Origin: Methylocystaceae bacterium
GTDB taxonomy: Bacteria > Pseudomonadota > Alphaproteobacteria > Rhizobiales > Beijerinckiaceae
NCBI GenBank assembly: GCA_003152255.1
Contig: PLZT01000216.1
Span: 1 to 10,581 of the forward strand
Direction: 5' to 3'
Length of the DNA: 10,581 nt
This document shows, piece after piece, positions 6,533 through 10,581 of this stretch. The notes beneath the pieces were generated by a model. The model did not search any database. It was given only the letters and a program-made list of their open reading frames with translations, and was not told the origin of the DNA. The first letter of the stretch is position 1; every line of letters begins with the position of its first letter. The translations under genes and the position numbers were made by a program.

Positions 6533-6588
6533 ATAAGGCGCCACGAGTTTTCTCTAGCGATGTCGCCGGTGGCTCTCCATAATGCGGT

Positions 6589-6783
6589 ATGGCAGAAGCT
6601 CACCCGTTCACATTCAAGATTGAGGCCGACCCATTAAGCGAGCGTCGATTCCGTTGGACGGTTTGCGAGGGGGGCCAAATTCATCTCCGATCCCCACATT
6701 CTTATGCGACTCGACGCGAAGCCGAGGCCGAAGCGAACAAGGCGATGTTGAAGTTTGCTAAAACATGGCCCAGCAGCAAATGA
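6589..6783 (+). CDS. Small hypothetical protein (64 aa)
   Basis: A 64-residue protein with a compact beta-beta-helix look: FTFKIEADP, then RFRWTVCEGGQIHLRS, then YATRREAEAEANKAMLKFAKTW. The pattern of an aromatic strand, a Gly turn, a strand, and an S/YAT-R-EAEAEA helix resembles short DUF1508/YegP-like stand-alone proteins, but that is only a resemblance. The start at 6589 has no strong ribosome site. Its TGA overlaps the ATG of the next frame (ATGA at 6780-6783), suggesting coupled translation. Function unknown. Confidence 0.6.
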   Translation: MAEAHPFTFKIEADPLSERRFRWTVCEGGQIHLRSPHSYATRREAEAEANKAMLKFAKTWPSSK

Positions 6784-7139
6784 ACAACGCCCCCAAACGC
6801 GCCCGCAATTTGAACCAATGGGCAAAGCGCATGCTCGTTGACCAAATTGAGCGTGCTCCGAAAAGACCTTCGGCTAGTCCGCTGGCGCAGCCCCGACCTC
6901 ATGCGTCGTCGGCAGCAAGTCTGTCCTTTGAAGCAGAGCGGCCATGCAGCAAGCGTCCCCATGCTACACGGTTTGACCTTGAGCGGAAGCTGACGGAGCG
7001 ACTGTCGTTGGCATTCCGCGCCCATTGCCGACATAGGGCTTGCTCAGTGGCTTACCCGAAGGGGGCGTCGGAGACTGGCGCGGCCGTTTTCGGTAATGCA
7101 AGACACGGACTGTGGAAATCAGGGAATTTTGCCGCGTAG
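6780..7139 (+). pseudogene. Truncated small gene (KRxRxxNQxAK-type N-terminus)
   Basis: The frame starts at an ATG at 6780 that overlaps the stop of the previous gene. The first 15-20 residues (NNAPKRARNLNQWAKRMLVD) resemble the start of a widespread small hypothetical protein whose N-terminus reads like KRPRDPNQLAKLIVD and which normally continues into a Lys/Ala-rich region. Here the sequence after about residue 20 (position about 6840) turns into Arg/Pro/Ser-rich text that looks non-coding, and the frame stays open only by chance to 7139. I read this as a gene cut off by a rearrangement, with its 3' part replaced. The family recollection is from memory and unverified. Upstream in-frame ATG 6765 is less likely. 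Confidence 0.4.
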
Positions 7140-7218
7140 ACAAGGTCGGTGGTCGATCTTATGACTTTCGTCACGAAGCGGCGGATGACGGACTGGTTCT
7201 AGGCGGGGTAACAAAGAC
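6841..7218. other. About 370 bases without a convincing gene
   Basis: Frames on both strands here (the plus-strand continuation to 7139 and a minus-strand frame at 6702-7034) have Arg/Ser/Cys-rich products with no motif. The stretch separates the truncated small gene from the 7219-10301 operon and probably contains that operon's promoter, but no clear -35/-10 pair was found. It may include a junction between older and newly acquired DNA. Confidence 0.5.
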
Positions 7219-8049
7219 TTGGAACGAGAAACAGAGAAGGTTGGCGCGCACGACCAGCGTCGGCAGGGGGACATATTCCGGATCGAGTATCCCAATGGCG
7301 CGGCGGCCGGGCCTACCCTAGGATTAGTGATCAATGCGGACTGCGATCTTGCCAACGAGAAGACGGATGGCGTGATCGCCTATCTGCCGATCTATACGTT
7401 TCGGGAGTATTTCGATGGCTTCTGGGCAGGAACCTATCTGCACGAAGTCGCCGCTGTTGCCGCCCGGAAAGTGCTCGATATCGTTCAGGCCGACGACGCC
7501 GAGGCCGAGGACTTGCAAAAATGGCTTCTCTCGACGTCGACGGAGAGAGTGATGGCGAAGATCGCGACGCTTGAGCACGTAAAGAATTCCCAACACGCGG
7601 AGCTTGAAGGCCATCTTAGACGGATGCGGACTTGCGTAGACAAGGATCGATCTCCGCTCGAGCGATTTGGTGCACTGTGCCAACTCGACAAGAATCCGGC
7701 TTTGGCTGTGAAGAAACAGATCGTTGCAGCGAAGAAGGCGATGGGCGACGGACACTTCTTCATTAGCGATCTCGTCGGTCATGCCGAAGTGGGCTTCGTC
7801 ATCCGCATGAGGCGTATTTACACGATCCCCGAGGATCTCTATTTCACCTCCGTCGCCAGTCAGCGCTCGCTTAGCGATGGGAAGAGCATCACTGCCACGC
7901 GGTTCGCACGCCTCACACCGCTTTATCGATTCAAGATCGCCCAGCTGTTCGCCCATCAATATTCGCGCATCGGGCTCCCTGACGAAATCACCGGACTCAG
8001 CGAGCTCGCAATCGATCTCCTCGTGTCTCACATTTCTCAGGTAGCATGA
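7219..8049 (+). CDS. Unknown protein coupled to an SF1 helicase
   Basis: A 276-aa soluble protein that I cannot assign to a known family. Residues 16-60 (QGDIFRIEYPNG..., GLVINADCDLANEKTDGVIAYLPI) look like a small beta-barrel with a hydrophobic strand ending in a D-C-D-L motif. The middle (about 75-185) is helical and charged. Around 190-215 comes FFISDLVGHAEVGFVIRMRRIY, and near 235-250 ATRFARLTPLYRFKIAQLFAHQY, a helical segment rich in aromatics and Arg. There is no signal peptide, membrane segment or nuclease motif I can name. The start is TTG at 7219, the first start after an in-frame stop, with GGCGGGG at 7202-7208; no ATG is available in the N-terminal part. Its stop overlaps the helicase start (ATGA at 8046-8049), so the two proteins probably work together. 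Confidence 0.75.
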   Translation: MERETEKVGAHDQRRQGDIFRIEYPNGAAAGPTLGLVINADCDLANEKTDGVIAYLPIYTFREYFDGFWAGTYLHEVAAVAARKVLDIVQADDAEAEDLQKWLLSTSTERVMAKIATLEHVKNSQHAELEGHLRRMRTCVDKDRSPLERFGALCQLDKNPALAVKKQIVAAKKAMGDGHFFISDLVGHAEVGFVIRMRRIYTIPEDLYFTSVASQRSLSDGKSITATRFARLTPLYRFKIAQLFAHQYSRIGLPDEITGLSELAIDLLVSHISQVA

Positions 8050-10301
8050 TGAACTCGCTCGTCTTCACATCGACAGCTCTGTTTCGCCTTTCGCAATTCT
8101 CGATTTCGTCCGATTGGTTCGCGAATTTTGACCTGCCCAAGCACACAGCTGGGTTGAAGCGTGTCCAGATCGGTGAGGCGGTCTATATCATCGAGGCCGA
8201 CCTCGATCGGGAGGATGTGCCGATCATCGTGATCAATCTCGACCCCACACACGGCATTTTTAGCGATCCAGACAACTGTGCCAACACCTTGGACCGTATA
8301 ATTACCGTTGCGCGTTCGGTGTTCACCGAGAGCGTCGTGGTTCCCACCGGCTGGCGCAAGCATCAAGAGGGGAGTCTGTTCTCGATCCAGGCTCCGTCAC
8401 GGGAGAGAAATTGGCGCGCGCGCCTGCATTTCAATACGCGGCCACGCGGCAACGGGGATCTCTTCGCCTTCCAAGGGACGGCCGAAATTATCGACTTCGA
8501 CCGGCTGGACAGTGATCTGGAGCGTTATGACACCGCGCGCCGGACGCTTATCGATGCCATCCTGACTGCTCCTGCTGAATTGGCCGAAGAGTCACGGGCC
8601 GGAATCACCTTGAGCCAGCGTCTGCCGCAGGGCTTTGTCCAGGGTGCGAGCCTCGAACAGTGGTACAAATCTAAGCTGACGACCGAACAGCGCAGCTTTG
8701 TCGACAAGAAGCATGATGGACCTGTGCGTTTGCGCGGATCGGCTGGCACCGGCAAGACATTGTCGCTGGTTATCAAATTTCTGCGGGATGCGGCGATCGC
8801 CGAAGGGCGCAAGGAGCCTATAAAGCTGGGATTCCTCACTCATAGCTTCGCCTCGGTCGATTTGGTTACGGCGATCGGCGAAAGCTTGGACCCAGTCGGG
8901 CTCTTGTACGGAAAGGGCAAGTTTGCGCGTCTTGAGGTGCGCACACTTTACGACCTAGCGCACAAAAACCTCAATTTTGAGTTGGACCAGCTCGAACCGC
9001 TATCGCTCGATGGACGGGAAGGACGGCGTCTCCAGGCCGAACTCATCGAGTCGGTTCTGGTGGAGATCAGCCGATCCAAAATACTGTCGCTGCAGTTCGA
9101 TGAGATCACGCCTGCACTGCATGCTCGCTGGCAATCCTCGGTCGATGGGTCCGATAAGCGGTTGGTCGGCGAGATTATGAACGAGTTCGCGAGCGTGCTC
9201 GATGCTGAAGGCATTCGGGCGGGCGAGGAAAAAGGCGAGGGCTACGCCAAGGGCGCGAGCCCGCGCCCCACGTGGCTAATGGCCTTGCCGATAGAGGTCG
9301 ACCGACGTTTCATTCTCGAGGTCCATCGGCGTTATCGAAAGCTGCTGGGAGACATGAACACGCTCAGCGTCGACCAAATGGTGGGCGACTTCAACTCCTT
9401 CCTGAACTCCAACCGCTGGGATCGCATTCGAAGCCGCGATGGCTATGACGTGCTCTTTATAGACGAGCTCCACCTGTTCACGTCAATCGAGCGACAGACG
9501 CTTCACAAGCTCATCCGACGCAATGTCGAGGATGATGGCACGCCGCGACGGCCCCCAATCTTCATGGCCTATGATCTTAAACAGAGCCCGCGCGACACGT
9601 TTGCGCAATATTGCGAGCCAGATCACAATTTGTTTGGTGTCGCGACGGGACTTCAGAATTCTGAACTGGTGAAACTCGAACGGGTCTTCCGTTATACGCC
9701 CCAAATCGCGGACTTCATGGCCGATTTAGACGCGACATTTCCCGCGATGGACATTCCAGGCGAATGGGATGCCTATGCCGGCAAGGCCGAGCTCGAGGAC
9801 GGCTTGGTGCCCGAGCTTATCGTTTTCAAGGATGAAGTGTCCTTGTTTAAAACGATCTTCAAGGAAGCGGAGAAAGTGGCACGGTCGGTCAATGGCGGTG
9901 GCCGGCGGGTGGCCGTCCTGTGTGTGAGCGAGGAACAGTTCGACCGGTATACGTTGGCCGCGAGCGGCCAATACGCGGGACGCCATATCGCGATTACGAG
10001 TCGCGAACCGTCTTCTGAGCTGCGACATGCCGGCAAGCGCTTCATCCTGAGCATGCCCGAATATGTTGCTGGCCTGCAGTTCGACACCGTATTCCTCATC
10101 CACGTGGACGCGGCCGAGGCACCGATCGATGCTGGCGACGGGATCAGACGCCGGTTCATCTCGAATATCTATTTGGGATCGAGCCGCGCTGAACAGACGC
10201 TGAAGATCAGCGCCTGTTTGACCCGCGGCGGAGCATCCGACATTCTCGACATGGCGCTTGATCGGAAGAGCCTGCGACAAGTCACGCTCCCGACAAGCTG
10301 A
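8046..10301 (+). CDS. UvrD-like superfamily 1 helicase with novel N-terminal domain
   Basis: A 751-aa ATPase/helicase. Residues 1-200 form an unassigned domain with no recognisable nuclease motif. The helicase core then shows LTTEQRSFV before motif I (Q-motif-like), Walker A GSAGTGKT at 231-238, Walker B DVLFIDELH at 468-476 (D473, E474; DELH rather than the usual DExQ), motif III-like AYDLKQSPRDTF, motif IV-like LERVFRY with R549, motif V-like GLQFDTVFLIHVD from 676, and motif VI-like YLGSSRAEQTL with R714 as likely arginine finger. The spacing between motifs I and II (about 235 residues) is long and leaves room for an inserted 1B-like domain. It overlaps the preceding gene by 4 bases; AGG at 8039-8041 is the ribosome site. 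An ATG at 8049 is an alternative start. Substrate is unknown; likely DNA unwinding or translocation. Confidence 0.85.
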   Translation: MMNSLVFTSTALFRLSQFSISSDWFANFDLPKHTAGLKRVQIGEAVYIIEADLDREDVPIIVINLDPTHGIFSDPDNCANTLDRIITVARSVFTESVVVPTGWRKHQEGSLFSIQAPSRERNWRARLHFNTRPRGNGDLFAFQGTAEIIDFDRLDSDLERYDTARRTLIDAILTAPAELAEESRAGITLSQRLPQGFVQGASLEQWYKSKLTTEQRSFVDKKHDGPVRLRGSAGTGKTLSLVIKFLRDAAIAEGRKEPIKLGFLTHSFASVDLVTAIGESLDPVGLLYGKGKFARLEVRTLYDLAHKNLNFELDQLEPLSLDGREGRRLQAELIESVLVEISRSKILSLQFDEITPALHARWQSSVDGSDKRLVGEIMNEFASVLDAEGIRAGEEKGEGYAKGASPRPTWLMALPIEVDRRFILEVHRRYRKLLGDMNTLSVDQMVGDFNSFLNSNRWDRIRSRDGYDVLFIDELHLFTSIERQTLHKLIRRNVEDDGTPRRPPIFMAYDLKQSPRDTFAQYCEPDHNLFGVATGLQNSELVKLERVFRYTPQIADFMADLDATFPAMDIPGEWDAYAGKAELEDGLVPELIVFKDEVSLFKTIFKEAEKVARSVNGGGRRVAVLCVSEEQFDRYTLAASGQYAGRHIAITSREPSSELRHAGKRFILSMPEYVAGLQFDTVFLIHVDAAEAPIDAGDGIRRRFISNIYLGSSRAEQTLKISACLTRGGASDILDMALDRKSLRQVTLPTS

Positions 10302-10539
10302 GGGTCATTGAATCGGCCAATGATGGGTCGCACATACGAAGGCCTTGAATGACCGCTCCTGGCGCGTCACCGACCGCTGTCGTACCGCCAGCATTATGTC
10401 CGCCCACCGGGGTGACTCGACAGTGCGGCCCGCGTCCCGAGATCAGCGAGTTTGGGGCTTCGCGGAATTTCAAACCCGCCGCCATCAACCAGTTTGCACA
10501 GCGCGGCAGAAATGATAGAAATGCGGATTAACTATTTGA
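10302..10539. other. Non-coding stretch after the helicase with an imperfect stem
   Basis: No credible gene is seen. An imperfect nested stem lies at 10303-10354 (GGTCATT pairs with AATGACC, and GGCC with GGCC), overlapping a smaller stem TCATTG/CAATGA at 10305-10323. These could slow or end transcription, but no T-tract follows. Composition becomes AT-rich from about 10505. Confidence 0.45.
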
Positions 10540-10575
10540 TATAATTGACATTATAGTTCCATAATCGATATTATG
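10540..10575. other. Double 6-4-6 dyad, candidate Xer/dif-like recombination site
   Basis: Two successive dyads have the same geometry: TATAAT-TGAC-ATTATA at 10540-10555 and CATAAT-CGAT-ATTATG at 10560-10575, with centres 20 bases apart. On the minus strand the second reads TTCGCATAATATCGATTATG followed by GAACTA. This matches the general layout of dif (GCGCATAA, 6-base centre, TTATGTTAA), with an exact CGCATAA arm and TTATG arm. It could be a tyrosine recombinase crossover site marking the edge of an inserted element, or a double operator for the next gene outside the window. Confidence 0.4.
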
Positions 10576-10581
10576 CGAATC

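Noticed and set aside
6702..7034. Minus-strand frame of 110 codons with several Cys
   Set aside because: No motif and no plausible start signal; it overlaps two plus-strand frames and ends in Ala/Ser-rich text.
10282..10488. Minus-strand 68-codon frame after the helicase
   Set aside because: Low-information Gly/Ala/Pro sequence, overlaps the helicase end and has no supporting motif.

Overview
The window looks like an accessory region, such as a plasmid, integrative element or genomic island, from a GC-rich alphaproteobacterium. A member of the Hyphomicrobiales (Methylocystis/Methylosinus/Bradyrhizobium-like) fits best, but this is an inference from GC-rich codon use and from the gene set (a very long ParB-like protein, an orphan adenine-type methyltransferase and a small TOPRIM protein). 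No rRNA, tRNA or CRISPR array was seen.

Layout. Positions 1-1400 hold an IS1595-type transposase on the minus strand. It is flanked by short related direct repeats and by a possible gene remnant at its 3' end. Positions about 1400-2000 carry no convincing gene but contain an unusual cluster of small perfect hairpins, followed by an AT-rich stretch with a 17-bp palindrome just ahead of the next gene. Positions 2042-6532 are a same-strand block: a small unknown protein, a 714-aa ParB-domain protein, a DNA methyltransferase and a zinc-finger/TOPRIM primase-like protein. Strong GC hairpins lie in the gaps between these genes. The leaders of parB and of the methyltransferase gene share a related hairpin and a common CCGnCAAA..GTTTTG segment. 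Two small genes follow at 6589-6840; the second seems truncated, and about 370 bases without a convincing gene come after it.

Positions 7219-10301 form a tight two-gene operon with a 4-base ATGA overlap: a 276-aa protein of unknown family and a 751-aa SF1 (UvrD-like) helicase with an uncharacterised N-terminal domain of about 200 residues. It reads as less GC-rich than the parB block and has the shape of a cargo module, plausibly anti-phage defence; no function is proven. Directly downstream the window ends in an AT-rich sequence with two successive 6-4-6 dyads. The second resembles a Xer/dif-type recombination core, so it may mark the edge of an integrated element.

How the genes may work together. 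The ParB-like, methyltransferase and TOPRIM proteins are the kind of maintenance and DNA-processing set carried by large mobile elements. The 7219-10301 pair is probably cargo inserted next to them, and the transposase and truncated genes show repeated rearrangement.
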